From assembly GCA_947623455.1 (NCBI GenBank), contig OX392535.1:36976688-37040687 (forward strand): 64,000 nucleotides of DNA. Direction: 5' to 3'. Made by a program: the position numbers and the translations under genes. The stretch is from Mimachlamys varia (lineage: Eukaryota; Mollusca; Bivalvia; Pectinida; Pectinidae). The notes under the pieces are model-generated. The model saw only the letters and a program-made list of their open reading frames with translations, did not search any database and was not told where the DNA came from. Shown in pieces: positions 1 through 11,680 of this stretch. The stretch's first letter is position 1, and the number at the start of each line of letters is the position of its first letter.

Positions 1-50
1 GTCAAATCACCACGGCAATCAAACAAGAAGGAAAACGTCCCAATCTTGAG
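1..50 (+). CDS. LRRK1: LRRK1 exon a (partial): late kinase domain
   Basis: Frame 3 reads QITTAIKQEGKRPNLE up to a GT donor at 51, phase 0. The text matches the activation-side C-lobe of ROCO kinases (an x-AI-x-x-G-x-RP pattern) and joins smoothly to the exon at 763. The exon start lies before the window. Confidence 0.8.
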
Positions 51-3000
51 GTAACACCCTCCCAAATCATTCAAAATTAGACCTAAATAACCTTAATTCC
101 AAAACAGAATGTAGGACATATGCCTTAACCCTATGGAGGGGAGATAACTGTGTGACAGGAGGGGAGATAACTGTGTTACAGGAGGGGAGATAAGTGTGTT
201 ACAGGAGGGGTGATAACTGTGTTACAGGAGGGGAGATAACTGATTTAAGCAATGCGTAACTGGAAAGAGATCTCTTAGTTAAAGGAATGTTGCATATTTT
301 AAGGTTAGGATTGCAGATTGGGAAAATAGTTCTCACAGAAAAAGAATATAGATGTGTTTGTTAAGAAAAGGGGCAAATAACTGTATTCCAGATGAGTTTA
401 AAGATTAAAATGTGTTACAGGAGAAGAGACTGCCTTGCATTTCTGTAAAACTGGAAAAATTTGCCCTCAATATATTTCCACCCTTTTTGCTTTGCAGTGG
501 GAGGGCAAATTTAAAACAGTGAATATTTTACAAAACATTGGCTTGCGTCTTGTAGAACATGTACGACAAGGATTCAAGTTATACGCTGTGGCTCACACAT
601 TTGTGAGAACAAATCAAACACAGCGCGACTTCAAATCTTTTCATGTGAAGGCGAAATAAAGACTGGGCAAGAATTTCCTGTTTTACATTATGAGAGGGCA
701 GAATTTTTAATTATCACAGGAAGCAGTTGTTGTATTTATCATATTTCTGCCTTTTATTCCAGAGTTATAACTTTGACACACGCTTTCCACAATTAGAGCA
801 ATTGATGGAAAACTGCTGGAAGGACAAAGGGACTGATCGACCGTCTGCTCTGGACATTGTGGCCGAAAGTCTGCGCCATGTGCACTTCATGTGTAAACAC
901 AAACAGTTTAACACGCGCCATGGGGAAATAGACTTGCTTGCCCCCGTCACAGATGTAAGTGATATTTACCATATTTCATATACAGATGTTCAGATTATTT
1001 TGTTCATGCTCTAAAAACAAATAAAGCAAAATGGTATAAATCTTTTATATGAATGATCAAAAATAGGTCAAACCTTGCTGACGCCATCCATCATACCTTT
1101 TTTCAATAAAAATTGCTACTTAATTGTCATGAAAGATAGAGCAGATTTTGACCAAATTTTGTCAGAAGCATCCTTGTTGGAAGGGGATTCAATTTTGTAT
1201 AAACGGTTGGCCTGACCCCACTGAGGGGTGGGGATCAAAAGCAGAAATTAAAAAAAAAACTTTCAAAATCCTTCTTCTTTTGAAGGAATGCAAGGATTCT
1301 GTCCCAGTTTGATCAATAGCATCCTTGGATTAAAGGGAATCAATTACAAATAAATGGTTGGTCTCAGCCCCCCTTGGGCCTGAGTGATTTCAGCCTAACC
1401 AAACTTGTGAATCATATAGGCCCTATGTGCCATTTGTTTAAAATTTTATGTACATAAACATACAGACATCAATATAAAACTTTATTTATTTGACAACATT
1501 TATGGAACAAGTTACATTGTATATTAATCACTCTTGTCTGCCCAGATGTTAGCGCGCGAGGGGTCTAATTGTGGGAGGAAACTGGAGTACCCAGAAAAAA
1601 CCCATGTGGTCGGGCAGGTGACCCCATACCTTTTCACGTCCAGTCAGGGAATCGAACCCCGGCCGCCTTGGTGAAAGGCAAAAGCACTATCCACTGCACC
1701 ACCCAAAAATTACATTGTCTATATGATGAAAGATGTATTTTAGGGCGAGAAAAATCTCGTTTGGCTGTGGGAGGGAACGGACACAGAGAGGACATACACG
1801 ATTGTGGATCTGACCAGCTGTTCCTATCACGACAAAAAGCCCCTGGCCGGTCCAGTGGTCACCTGTATGTGTAAAGTGGACCAAGAGGTGTGGCTCGGCA
1901 CGGACGTAAGTAACTGTTGTGTTTTTTAATTTTGTATTTTTGTGAATTGGATGCAGGGAAAAATTAAATTTGTAAAATGGTTTATTAAGGATCGAATCCC
2001 AAGATATTAAAAAATCTAAGATAGAGCCGACACTGTGATTTTTATCTGGCACCAGTGGATTGCTTACCATGCAAAAATATGTATACAATAAAATGGACAA
2101 CATTACATAATAATTTCAGTTCACAGCAAACACACCAATTAATGCGGAACAGTTCGGTTTGTTTATGTTTTACCTCCTATTAACAGTCCAGGTTATTTAA
2201 GGACATGCCGGGTGCTAGTAGTGGAGGAAAGTCGAAGAGAAACCATCTACCGAGGGTCAGTACCTGATGACTGGCCGACTTAGGTCTCGAACCCACAACC
2301 CAAAGTTGAGGGCTAGTGCAAGCAGAATGTCAGACACCTTAACCACCTTGTCACTGCATCCCAGTACATGGGAAACAGAACAGATATTAATTCATTATGT
2401 AAACTTGCTAACCTACTATTCCTAATTCTGTGTTTAACAATTTGTAACAAATGGTTTATCACTTAATGTAATGATCAACAAATCACAAAATATAAACACT
2501 ATATGAAATCGTACTGAAGTACTTACGAAAAAAAAATTATGCCAAAAAGTGCTGGACAGCCTGAGACTCAGACTTAAACCCCTCGCTTAAGTTTGATTAT
2601 CTGCATATTCTGCGTATATTTCAAGAGGCTGTTGTGACCTGATTGGCTGATTGCTTTCGGCACAATATCTTTTGAAGGATTTTGATGAAACCCCTCGCTC
2701 AAGTTTGATTGTCGGCTTATTTTGTGAATATTAAATAAGGCTGCTGTGACATGATTGGGTGATTACTTTCCACACAATATCTTTTAAAGGAAGATTTTGA
2801 TGAAACTTGGTTGGAAGACTTGTAACCTGAGAACCCCTCGACGATAATGTTGTGTATATCTAATGAGGCCACTGGGTTTATGCATTTTACACACTTTAAT
2901 GTCATGTATGTTACATATTTACATTTGGCGGCAGAGGATTTTAATGACTATGTCCTTGTTTTATCTGCTTAAAAGTATTTCAAGCCACTGCAAGAAAAAT

Positions 3001-6000
3001 GTAACTTTGCTTTAGAATATTTTTTTAACCATGCTGTCAGTACCAATAGATGATACCCATGACAATACTGTAAACATATAGTGTACCCTCGTTATACCGC
3101 CACCTTTCATCCACAGCAATTATGGCGGTATAACAAGGGTGGCGATAGTATCAAATTATGAAAATTATTACCATCAATTAAATTGCATAATAGATTGCAT
3201 TTCCAACATTTTATTAAAGTATTATATCGTCATATAGATCTACATTGGCTCAAATTGATATCTGAAAATAGTTATTGATCTACTTTTGCCGCATGCCATT
3301 CCAAAAGGAACACTAAAGATTTCCTCGATCTCCAAGACAGGACTTGCTTTAAGAAAACAATTAACAATAATGAACTGTAATGTAGTGAAATAATGATTTA
3401 GCAGGATGCTTTTAGCACTAAAATCGCTGAAATAAAATTATCGCTAAAATATGCTTTTAACATTAATCTAATAATGTTTTAGCCATGCCATGCTTCATTC
3501 ATACATTGATGGAAAATTGAATTTTTTTGAAACAATTGAATTTTATAGCGTATTATCAATATCACTAGGTCCATTTTCATGTAAAAGAGAATAATAAAAT
3601 ATGAACTACTTTTGGAACATTCATAATGAAGCACAATATGAAAAGCTTGAAAATTAAGTGCTGGTGTAAATTTAAAGCTTATCGCAAACAATTATACATT
3701 CAACAGTATCTGAAAATTATTCAGGGGAGATTACTGCAATGTAGGAAAAATTGTAGTGGAATTCTCAAATGTTAATCTAAAGTTAGAAGGGATCCTTCAT
3801 ATTGTTGAAGGCAGAATTTTATTGACTTATCTTAAAGTTGTCTAGATTTTTTTTTTTTAGTGTATGCAGTGATATTATCTCATTTTCAAATTTAAATGAA
3901 ACCAACAGGTGGGGAGTGATGAGGGCAAGATTGAAGTGTGGAAACAGCTGACGTCTGGACAGCTCCATCGCCAGGCAACTTTCTCATGTGACGGCATTCC
4001 TACAAATATCCTCTACCTCAAAGGGAAATCAAAGGTAAAAGTAGTCAAATATCCTCTACCTCAAAGGCAAATCAAAGGTAAAAGTAGTCAAATATCCTCT
4101 ACCTCAAAGGCAAATCAAAGGTAAAAGTAGTCAAATATCCTCTACCTCAAAGGCAAATCAAAGGTAAAAGTAGTCAAATATCCTCTACCTCAAAGGCAAA
4201 TCAAAGGTAAAAGTAGTCAAATATCCTCTACCTCAAAGGTAAATCAAAGGTAAAAGTAGTCAAATAGCCTCTACCTCAAAGGCAAATCAAAGATAAAAGT
4301 AGTCAAAAATCCTGTACCTCAAAGGGAAATCAATGGTAAAAGTATAGTCAAATATCCTCTACCTCAAAGGCAAATCAAAGGTAAAAGTAGCAAAATATCC
4401 TCTACCTCAAAGGTAAAACTAGTCAAATATCCTCTTCCTCAAAGGTAAAAGTAGTCAAATATCCTCTACCTCAAAGGTAAAAGTAGCAAAATATCCTCTA
4501 CCTCAAAGATGAATCAAAGGTAAAAGTAGTCAAAATTCCTCTATCTCAAAGTAAAAAGGTAAAAGTAGTCCTATGAATATCCATTAAAAACATTCAGCAG
4601 TTATTTCCTTCCTTAGTTTGCATTACCGTATTTGACCGGGAATAAGCCCCCACCCCCTGAGAAAAATAATTGATCAAAAGTAGGGAGGGTCTTATTCCCG
4701 AATACACCCCTGTTCACATAAGTCCGCCATTTTGGATATTCTACTGTTTTGATCTAGGAACTCAGTCCACACTATACCAGTAATGTATTTCTAGTTGTTT
4801 GTTTTGTTAAAATAGCAATTCACATTCAGAATATTTAAAAACAGTCACTACAAAATGATGCCATTCACCGATTGATTGGTGCTGTTAACAGATTTTCTAT
4901 TAGCAATTGGTTTAGATAATTCAATTTATCAAGCATCATCTTAAATGAATTTTCATTTATAAGTTAATAAGTATTCATTAAGATACAATAATAACATTCA
5001 GATGTGTAAAAGGAATTAAAATCATGACAATAAGACTGCTTGTCGTTTGGCTACTGCCATTACGAGATTTGTGATAGGCCTGCAAGGCAGTAGATAGCTT
5101 AAGAAATTTGAGTAAACAAGGTAAAATTAACACAAAACCAATGCATGAATCATACAAAAACAACAAACCAACTTATCTGCATTGAGTCTGGAAGCATTAA
5201 GAGCAAGAGACATGTATTTATGGATAAAAGTCTTCCAAAAAACGCTAAGGCCATCTGAAGGCAGCCATCTTGTTTTCTCAGAGAGCCGGTTGATACAAAT
5301 TTCAGAATGACAATTTTAACGAACTGATATTGACAGAAAGGTTAGATTTGAAACAAACTACTTCAAAATGAATTTACTTTTGCTTTATCACTATAAAATA
5401 AATTTTCTTTATTTTCTTTTTCAATACAGACTTGCATATAATGGATCAAGTACAAGAATAATATTTCGTTTTTGTTCAAAGTTTGCAAAATGCACAACCA
5501 GTTCAAACATGAAAGTATGGTGTTCTTGAACACCAGCTTAACAATGTTTTATTTCAAGTTTAGCCTTATAGATACTTTTTTGCACACAGTTTGATATATT
5601 TTATGTTCAGACACAAAATTAAAAAGAAAGTAACATGCTTTTTGTTGAGAGAAAGACAAAATTTAGGGTGGGGGCTTATTCCCAGGCTCCCACCTTGTTC
5701 CAAGAACCTTTGCCAAAGTGGGAAGGGGCTTATTCGTGGGAGGGGGCTTATTCCCGGTGAAATAACAATTAATCAAAACAAAAACTTTATGCAATGTTTC
5801 AGATGGAAAAGAAACTGTACGTAACACTTCACAATGGGAAATTACGTACATACACAACAACTCTGCCATCCAATCGGAAGTCACTACGTACCGAAGTGTC
5901 AGAAAGTGGGTGGGCTTGTGAGCGACCAAGTCAACAGCTTTCCATGCACGAAGCCAGTTGTGCCATTCACCTCGAGTCCAATAAAGGTGAGGAATTATGG

Positions 6001-6996
6001 GTAGGATGTGGCCCAGACATTGTCGTTTACAATGTGTCCACATCTCTTGTTGAAAACAGGATCCGTGTTGCCAAATTGGTTTACGCCTGCATCCCTGAAT
6101 ATGGGGAAGTTTTGAATGTACAGACTCTCGTCCAGGGTGATGGACAGGTGTGGTGTTTGATGCGTGATACAGCGTGTGTGGTCGAACTTGACACGGACAT
6201 GGGCATCGCCACACATATCTACGACTGTGATATTCACCGTCCTCACAATATGAACATGGTTACAGAAATTTCCATGAACATCATTCAAAAAATCGAAGAA
6301 GATGGTAATGCTGAAGATATTGAGAATAGTGACAAAATTGGTGGCGCATCAGAAGTAGAAAGAGAAACTTCTGCTCCCCCAGTGCCGCCCCGTGGGTCTA
6401 TTTTCTCTGACATGCCTCCCCAACGCCCTCCACGACCTGCAAGACAAAGACTTACCAGTGAACCTAGTTTGTCAGAAAGGGTCTCACAACCCGACAAAAA
6501 GGTCGCCACACTTCCCACTTCATCACGGAGGCACTCATTCAGCAAGGTAGTCATCAACTCTGTAGGGGTTGTCAGGGACACAATCTGGGTCAGCCGTAAC
6601 CGTGGCGATATCCTCTTTATCTGCACGTCTAACTACAAGTTATTCAAGAAAGGGGAGGTAATCGCAGTGTTAAACTGTAAAGATGAGCATTGTAAAGATG
6701 TAGGACGGTTGGAAACTGTGCCAAATACTCAAACCGATCATTGTGTTGTGGAGTCCCTGTTATGCGTCAATGATGTTGTTGTTACAGTGATTCGAGACGA
6801 CCTAACCTGCTCACATCTCGTTGTCTGGGAAGCCTACAGTTGTAAACAGATCGACAATATTCGTAGTTACTGGGAAGTGCGAAGGGAAGAAAGCAAAGGG
6901 AAGGCACCAGTACGATTCAAAAGACAGAAAAACACACTCCAGATACCCAGCTTCATTTCTGAAGACAGTTCAGAAACATCTAGGACAATACCGTAA
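1..6996 (+). CDS. LRRK1: LRRK1-like leucine-rich repeat kinase, C-terminal part (5' partial)
   Basis: Exons are 1..50 (partial), 763..954, 1744..1905, 3909..4034 and 5803..6996, all joined in phase 0 with GT-AG introns, giving 573 whole codons to a TAA stop. The first two exons encode the last helices of a protein kinase domain, with an NCWKDKGTDRPSA block corresponding to the conserved Cys-Trp...Arg-Pro of kinase subdomain XI. The remaining exons encode a WD40-like domain: LVWLWEGTDTERTYTIVD, then GKIEVWKQ, a region with LWVGCGPDIVVYN, and near the end VVRDTIWVSRNRGDILFI and GEVIAVLNCKDE. These align in order with the C-terminus of vertebrate LRRK1 (recalled, not searched) and poorly with LRRK2. 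LRRK1 is a ROCO-family cytosolic Ser/Thr kinase linked to Rab7 phosphorylation and endosome traffic. Odd features are a proline-rich insert inside the WD40 region and a tandemly repeated donor junction at 4034. LRRK1 identity is strong; exact exon use is well supported by phase. Confidence 0.9.
136..241. repeat. 23-bp minisatellite in LRRK1 intron
   Basis: About 4.6 near-identical copies of a GAGGGGAGATAACTGTGTTA-type unit. The core (GGGAGATAACT) is the same style of motif seen at 44.3 kb and 59-60.5 kb. Confidence 0.85.
763..954 (+). CDS. LRRK1: LRRK1 exon b: end of kinase domain
   Basis: The acceptor is TTCCAG at 762 and the donor is GTAAGT at 955. The 64 codons run from SYNFDTRFPQLEQLMENCW through DRPSALDIVAESL to LLAPVTD. 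This covers the final kinase helices and the linker to the WD40-like domain. Confidence 0.9.
1570..1710 (-). repeat. tRNA-headed SINE
   Basis: On the minus strand the sequence reads GGTGGTGCAGTGGATAGTGC (box A like) and then GGGGTTCGATTCCC (box B like). A body follows that, on the plus strand, contains CTGGAGTACCCAGAAAAAAC. This is a pol III-type SINE, not a functional tRNA, because no cloverleaf acceptor stem forms. Confidence 0.75.
1744..1905 (+). CDS. LRRK1: LRRK1 exon c: first WD40-like blade
   Basis: The acceptor TTTTAG ends at 1743 and the donor GTAAGT is at 1906; 54 codons in phase 0. VWLWEGTD and TYTIVDL match the first blade of LRRK1, and the exon ends at EVWLGTD. A tRNA-like SINE fills the intron to within about 35 nt of this acceptor. 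Confidence 0.88.
2145..2365 (-). repeat. tRNA-headed SINE, diverged
   Basis: The minus strand reads TGACAAGGTGGTTAAGGTG and then GTGGGTTCGAGACC, the box A / box B spacing of a tRNA-derived SINE. The body (ACATGCCGGGTG, GGAGGAAAGTC) recurs at about 36785-36965. Confidence 0.7.
3083..3150. repeat. small hairpin element
   Basis: TACCCTCGTTATACCGCCA is followed after a short loop by its near-perfect inverse, TGGCGGTATAACAAGGGT. It looks like a short MITE end pair in an LRRK1 intron. Confidence 0.6.
3909..4034 (+). CDS. LRRK1: LRRK1 exon d: WD40-like blade, junction minisatellite
   Basis: The acceptor AACAG is at 3908 and the donor GTAAAA at 4035; 42 codons containing GKIEVWKQLTSGQL and ending ILYLKGKSK. 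The last ~31 nt and the donor are repeated downstream every 43 bp. The first donor is taken as the real one because it keeps the frame into the next exon; using any single-unit downstream donor would add 43 nt and shift the frame. Confidence 0.85.
4004..4570 (+). repeat. 43-bp minisatellite spanning an LRRK1 exon-intron junction
   Basis: A unit of about 43 bp, made of CCTCTACCTCAAAG, a CAAATCAAAG stretch and GTAAAAGTAGTC, begins inside exon d and continues into the intron. There are about 14 copies counting the exonic one. Spacing is exactly 43 bp for the first copies (GT at 4035, 4078, 4121 and so on), then shortened variants. Nearly every copy keeps AAAGGTAAAAGTAG. Confidence 0.9.
4636..5758. 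mobile_element. inverted-repeat DNA element in LRRK1 intron
   Basis: CCGGGAATAAGCCCCC at 4636 is matched by its inverse, GGGGGCTTATTCCCGG, ending at 5758. The right end carries two further GGGGCTTATTC copies (about 5672 and 5725). No transposase is visible, so it is non-autonomous. It ends about 45 nt before the last LRRK1 exon. Confidence 0.65.
5803..6996 (+). CDS. LRRK1: LRRK1 last exon: rest of WD40-like domain and C-terminus
   Basis: The acceptor is TTTCAG at 5802, followed by 397 codons and a TAA. Residues from MEKKLYVTLHNGKLRTY onward continue the propeller. A Pro-rich, Ser/Arg-rich linker (about 6367-6540) is followed by the final blades, GVVRDTIWV and LVVWEAYSCKQIDNI. The ATG at the exon start is probably not an initiator, because the acceptor abuts it and the frame is open from upstream exons. 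Confidence 0.9.
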   Translation: MEKKLYVTLHNGKLRTYTTTLPSNRKSLRTEVSESGWACERPSQQLSMHEASCAIHLESNKGEELWVGCGPDIVVYNVSTSLVENRIRVAKLVYACIPEYGEVLNVQTLVQGDGQVWCLMRDTACVVELDTDMGIATHIYDCDIHRPHNMNMVTEISMNIIQKIEEDGNAEDIENSDKIGGASEVERETSAPPVPPRGSIFSDMPPQRPPRPARQRLTSEPSLSERVSQPDKKVATLPTSSRRHSFSKVVINSVGVVRDTIWVSRNRGDILFICTSNYKLFKKGEVIAVLNCKDEHCKDVGRLETVPNTQTDHCVVESLLCVNDVVVTVIRDDLTCSHLVVWEAYSCKQIDNIRSYWEVRREESKGKAPVRFKRQKNTLQIPSFISEDSSETSRTIP

Positions 6997-7540
6997 ATGG
7001 GGTGCTTAGATAAGGTTTAGTTTTGCTTGATTTTGATGTGAATAGGACAACATGTTGGCAAGTTACCAGACAAATGTGTTGCGTCAGGCAAGTTTCCCAT
7101 CTCTGATCCATTGAGAAACGGTAATACTATATAACATGGACAAATGAAATGCTGTGTGTGTTATCATATAGGGACTGAATTGGGAAGCAAAACAATATCC
7201 CTATACATTGCAATATTCGATTTAATGCACATATTGTGATACATATCGTAATATAAATATGGTGTATTTTTTTAATCAAGGAACAGTTTTAATGTCCTCT
7301 CCATAAAATGACCAGAACATACTTGTTACCATTAGCTGTCGCGGCGTTGTTCCACTCATTTACTCTTTAAGGAAACGATACATTGAACTGTAAATTTGGT
7401 ATGAAGCTGTATGATGATAAGATGCAGGTCAAGTTCTGATTTTGTGAAGGTCTAAATATTTTTATTTACTTGTCAAATTTGACAGATTATGTAGTATGGT
7501 GTTGTCTGTACATATGTTTGACCGTCCTTTGTCAACTGTA
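6997..7540 (+). other. LRRK1 3' flank / probable 3'UTR
   Basis: Unique AT-rich sequence after the LRRK1 stop, without another open frame or a clear AATAAA. The transcript end cannot be placed from sequence. Confidence 0.4.
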
Positions 7541-7544
7541 ATTT

Positions 7545-10010
7545 ATCGGTGATCCCTTCCCGCAGTTTTCAATCAATCACTTTCAAAACTGTGTACCATT
7601 TATTCTCCATGACATAAAGTTGTGTTTTCCTGAACATGGGTTCGATTCAACTATATTTAGAAGAGTTACTGCCCCTTAAATATTTCTCACTCTTAATCTT
7701 TTCCGGAGATCTTCTCCTGCAGTTTTCAACCAATCTCTTTCAAACTTTGTACCATTTATTTTCCTTGACATAAAGTTGTGATTTCCTGTACATCGGTTCA
7801 ATTCAACTATATTGAGAAGAGTTACTGCCCCTTAAATATTTCTCGCTTTTAATCTTGTCCAGAGATCTCCTTCCACTGTTTTCAACCAATCTCTTTCAAA
7901 CTTTGTACCATTTATTTTCCTTGACATAAAGTTTTGATTTCCTGTACATCGGATCAATTCAACTATATTGAGAAGAGTTACTGCCCCTTAAATATTTCTT
8001 ACTTTTAATCTTGTCCAGAGATCTCTTTCCACTGTTTTCAACCAATCTCTTTCAAACTTTGTACCATTTATTTTCCTTGACATAAAGTTTTGATTTCCTG
8101 TACATCGGATCAATTCAACTATATTGAGAAGAGTTACTGCCCCTTAAATATTTCTCACTTTTAATCTTGTCCAGAGATCTCCTTTCACTGTTTTCAACCA
8201 ATCTCTTTCAAACTTTGTACCATTTATTTTCCTTGACATAAAGTTTTGATTTCCTGTACATCGGATCAATTCAACTATATTGAGAAGAGTTACTGCCCCT
8301 TAAATATTTCTCACTTTTAATCTTGTCCAGAGATCTCTTTCCACTGTTTTCAACCAATCTCTTTCAAACTTTGTACCATTTATTTTCCTTGACATAAAGT
8401 TTTGATTTCCTGTACATCGGATCAATTCAACTATATTGAGAAGAGTTACTGCCCCTTAAATATTTCTCACTTTTAATCTTGTCCAGAGATCTCTTTCCAC
8501 TGTTTTCAACCAATCTCTTTCAAACTTTGTACCATTTATTTTCCTTGACATAAAGTTTTGATTTCCTGTACATCGGATCAATTCAACTATATTGAGAAGA
8601 GTTACTGCCCCTTAAATATTTCTCACTTTTAATCTTGTCCAGAGATCTCCTTTCACTGTTTTCAACCAATCTCTTTCAAACTTTGTACCATTTATTTTCC
8701 TTGACATAAAGTTTTGATTTCCTGTACATCGGTTCAATTCAACTATATTGAGAAGAGTTACTGCCCCTTAAATATTTCTCACTTTTAATCTTGTCCAGAG
8801 ATCTCCTTCCACTGTTTTCAACCAATCTCTTTCAAACTTTGTACCATTTATTTTCCTTGACATAAAGTTTTGATTTCCTGTACATCGGTTCAATTCAACT
8901 ATATTGAGAAGAGTTACTGCCCCTTAAATATTTCTCACTTTTAATCTTGTCCAGAGATCTCCTTTCACTGTTTTCAACCAATCTCTTTCAAACTTTGTAC
9001 CATTTATTTTCCTTGACATAAAGTTTTGATTTCCTGTACATCGGATCAATTCAACTATATTGAGAAGAGTTACTGCCCCTTAAATATTTCTCACTTTTAA
9101 TCTTGTCCAGAGATCTCTTTCCACTGTTTTCAACCAATCTCTTTCAAACTTTGTACCATTTATTTTCCTTGACATAAAGTTTTGATTTCCTGTACATCGG
9201 ATCAATTCAACTATATTGAGAAGAGTTACTGCCCCTTAAATCTTTCTCACTTTTAATCTTGTCCAGAGATCTCTTTCCACTGTTTTCAACCAATCTCTTT
9301 CAAACTTTGTACCATTTATTTTCCTTGACATAAAGTTTTGATTTCCTGTACATCGGATCAATTCAACTATATTGAGAAGAGTTACTGCCCCTTAAATATT
9401 TCTCACTTTTAATCTTGTCCAGAGATCTCCTTTCACTGTTTTCAACCAATCTCTTTCAAACTTTGTACCATTTATTTTCCTTGACATAAAGTTTTGATTT
9501 CCTGTACATCGGTTCAATTCAACTATATTGAGAAGAGTTACTGCCCCTTAAATATTTCTCACTTTTAATCTTGTCCAGAGATCTCCTTCCACTGTTTTCA
9601 ACCAATCTCTTTCAAACTTTGTACCATTTATTTTCCTTGACATAAAGTTTTGATTTCCTGTACATCGGTTCAATTCAACTATATTGAGAAGAGTTACTGC
9701 CCCTTAAATATTTCTCACTTTTAATCTTGTCCAGAGTTCTCCTTCCACTGTTTTCAACCAATCTCTTTCAAACTTTGTACCATTTATTTTCCTTGACATA
9801 AAGTTGTGATTTCCTGTACATCGGTTCAATTCAACTATATTGAGATGAGTTACTGCCCCTTAAATATTTCTCACTTTTAATCTTGTCCAGAGATCTCCTT
9901 CCACTGTTTTCAACCAATCTCTTTTCAAACTTTGTACCATTTATTCGCCATGACATGAAGTTGTGTTTTCCTGAACATCAGTTAGATTTGACTATATTTT
10001 GAAAAGTTCT
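7545..10010. repeat. 156-bp satellite, 16 copies, with five-unit higher-order repeat
   Basis: The landmark TTTTCAACCAATCTCTTTCA recurs every 156 bp, at about 7568, 7725, 7881 and so on to 9909. The edge copies are the most diverged (7568 and 9909). Inner copies fall into variants by the text after AGATCT and by GGATCAATT versus GGTTCAATT. The variant string from 8176 is C-B-B-C-A repeated twice, a 780-bp block duplicated in tandem. There is no coding potential. Confidence 0.92.
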
Positions 10011-11016
10011 TTCCCCTAACATCCAATTTCTTTGAAACTTTGAAGGTTTTAACATTTTAGACAGTACATACTGTGCTTTTTATGACATTGCAATTGAACA
10101 AAAGTTTTTCATATTACCATTACTGGTATTTATGCATTGTGATACATTTATGTTTTTTCGCTTTAGCATGGGATCGCAGGAATATATTTTTCTGCCCCTC
10201 AGCACTGTTGTTGTCTTTCCGTGATATGACAAGTATTGTATTTTACCTTGTTTACTTGTTGATTTTCTCATCACATCTTAATAATGATATTCAGCTACCA
10301 GTACCTATAACATATTTATATAACCTATAAAGTTGGTGAATGTAAAGCCCTTGGTTCTCTTACATTGTACAATGATTTTCAGTTGATGGTTGAAATTTTC
10401 TTAACTGTGATAAAAGAAGAAAAACACTATGTGCCATATTATATTTCAAAACAAAACAAAATTAATACATGTACAACAATGCAATATGCCGGTTAAAATG
10501 TAACAAACAAATAATTCGATGCACAGATGTTGGCAAATTTTAGCTAATTAATTAATTGTTATAATTAAGCTTTCAATTTGTTTTGTTTACAAACGCTCAG
10601 TCGACCAGTTTTGGGTTTTTTTTTGCCAGTGAATATGATTTTTTATTGTTTACATCACATAACATTCTTGAAGCTATCATAAACATGTATAAGTGTTAAA
10701 AATATCATTTTATGATAAATACACAGTCTAGCTGACATATAACTGCTCTGAATATTTATCTAATTCACCCATTAACATTATATATCCATACATTATGAAA
10801 GTCGTATCGGCCTGATATTTACTGCGATAAATTGGTTCAGAAAAGAAACCCAAACTTTGCAGAACTTGCTTATATATAGCGGGATATATTCATATGTATA
10901 AGACAATATACATACATCAACTTCTATAAATATTCATTGAATTTTGTTAAACAGGTAGTGTTCAAGCATTGACTGCCAATATATCACAACAGCGCATTAT
11001 GTACATATCCTTGCAT
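10011..11016. other. AT-rich sequence, no gene seen
   Basis: No conserved protein, RNA gene or strong repeat was recognised. Only short chance open frames occur. Confidence 0.5.
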
Positions 11017-11195
11017 ACTGTAAACCAACTTATTTTCGCTGTAGATTGAAAATCGCGAAAATTAATCCGGCGGAATAGTTTCAATCAGAGGTGAGAATGC
11101 CAACTGTAGGAGTACTGCATGTGCACATAGGATAATGTTGATTCATATGAAAATGCGAAAATAAGTCGTCATGAAAATAAGTTGGTTTAGAGTAA
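11017..11195. mobile_element. MITE-like hairpin element
   Basis: CTGTAAACCAACTTATTTTCGC at the left and GAAAATAAGTTGGTTTAGAGTA at the right are inverted copies about 180 bp apart. Small palindromic ACTGTAAA-type elements of related form occur elsewhere in the window. Confidence 0.6.
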
Positions 11196-11680
11196 TTAGA
11201 ATTAATTCTATGCAGATAAGGTTCAAATATAATGCTTAGTAATCTGTGTACAGTATATATATATTTAGTTAGGAACACTGAAGAAGCACTTAGATTCTAA
11301 TTGGTTGGTTGCCTTTTAGGAAAATATTTCTATATAGGCCTATATATAGATTTCTACCAAACTAGGTACCTGTAGTTGGTTGTAGAAAAGGGTGATGTCC
11401 ATGGCAATCTAGAATTAATAAAGTATTTGCATTTTTTTGAAGTCAGTGATACTTTTTCATTTCCGTGTTCATGTTTTCAAAAAATGCAGTGTATAGGGGT
11501 GATTTAGTGCTACAGGTGTACTGGAAGTCAAATGGTTGGAAACATTTTGACGAAAATGTTGTTAAATTTTCATCCATTTTTGTTAGTTAATCAGTTTCCA
11601 ATATTAATACAGATAAGATTATTTTAGATACAGTAGCAGCATATATCACAGAGCTGGACATGAGTTTCCACAAATATATT

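Noticed and set aside
435..659. 74-codon plus frame upstream of LRRK1 exon b, considered as a kinase exon
   Set aside because: No kinase text; its start matches an ACTGTAAAACTGG-type interspersed element, and exons at 1-50 and 763-954 join directly in phase.
5663..6626. Minus-strand frames of 183, 97 and 113 codons
   Set aside because: Shadows of the large LRRK1 last exon, which has family homology on the plus strand.
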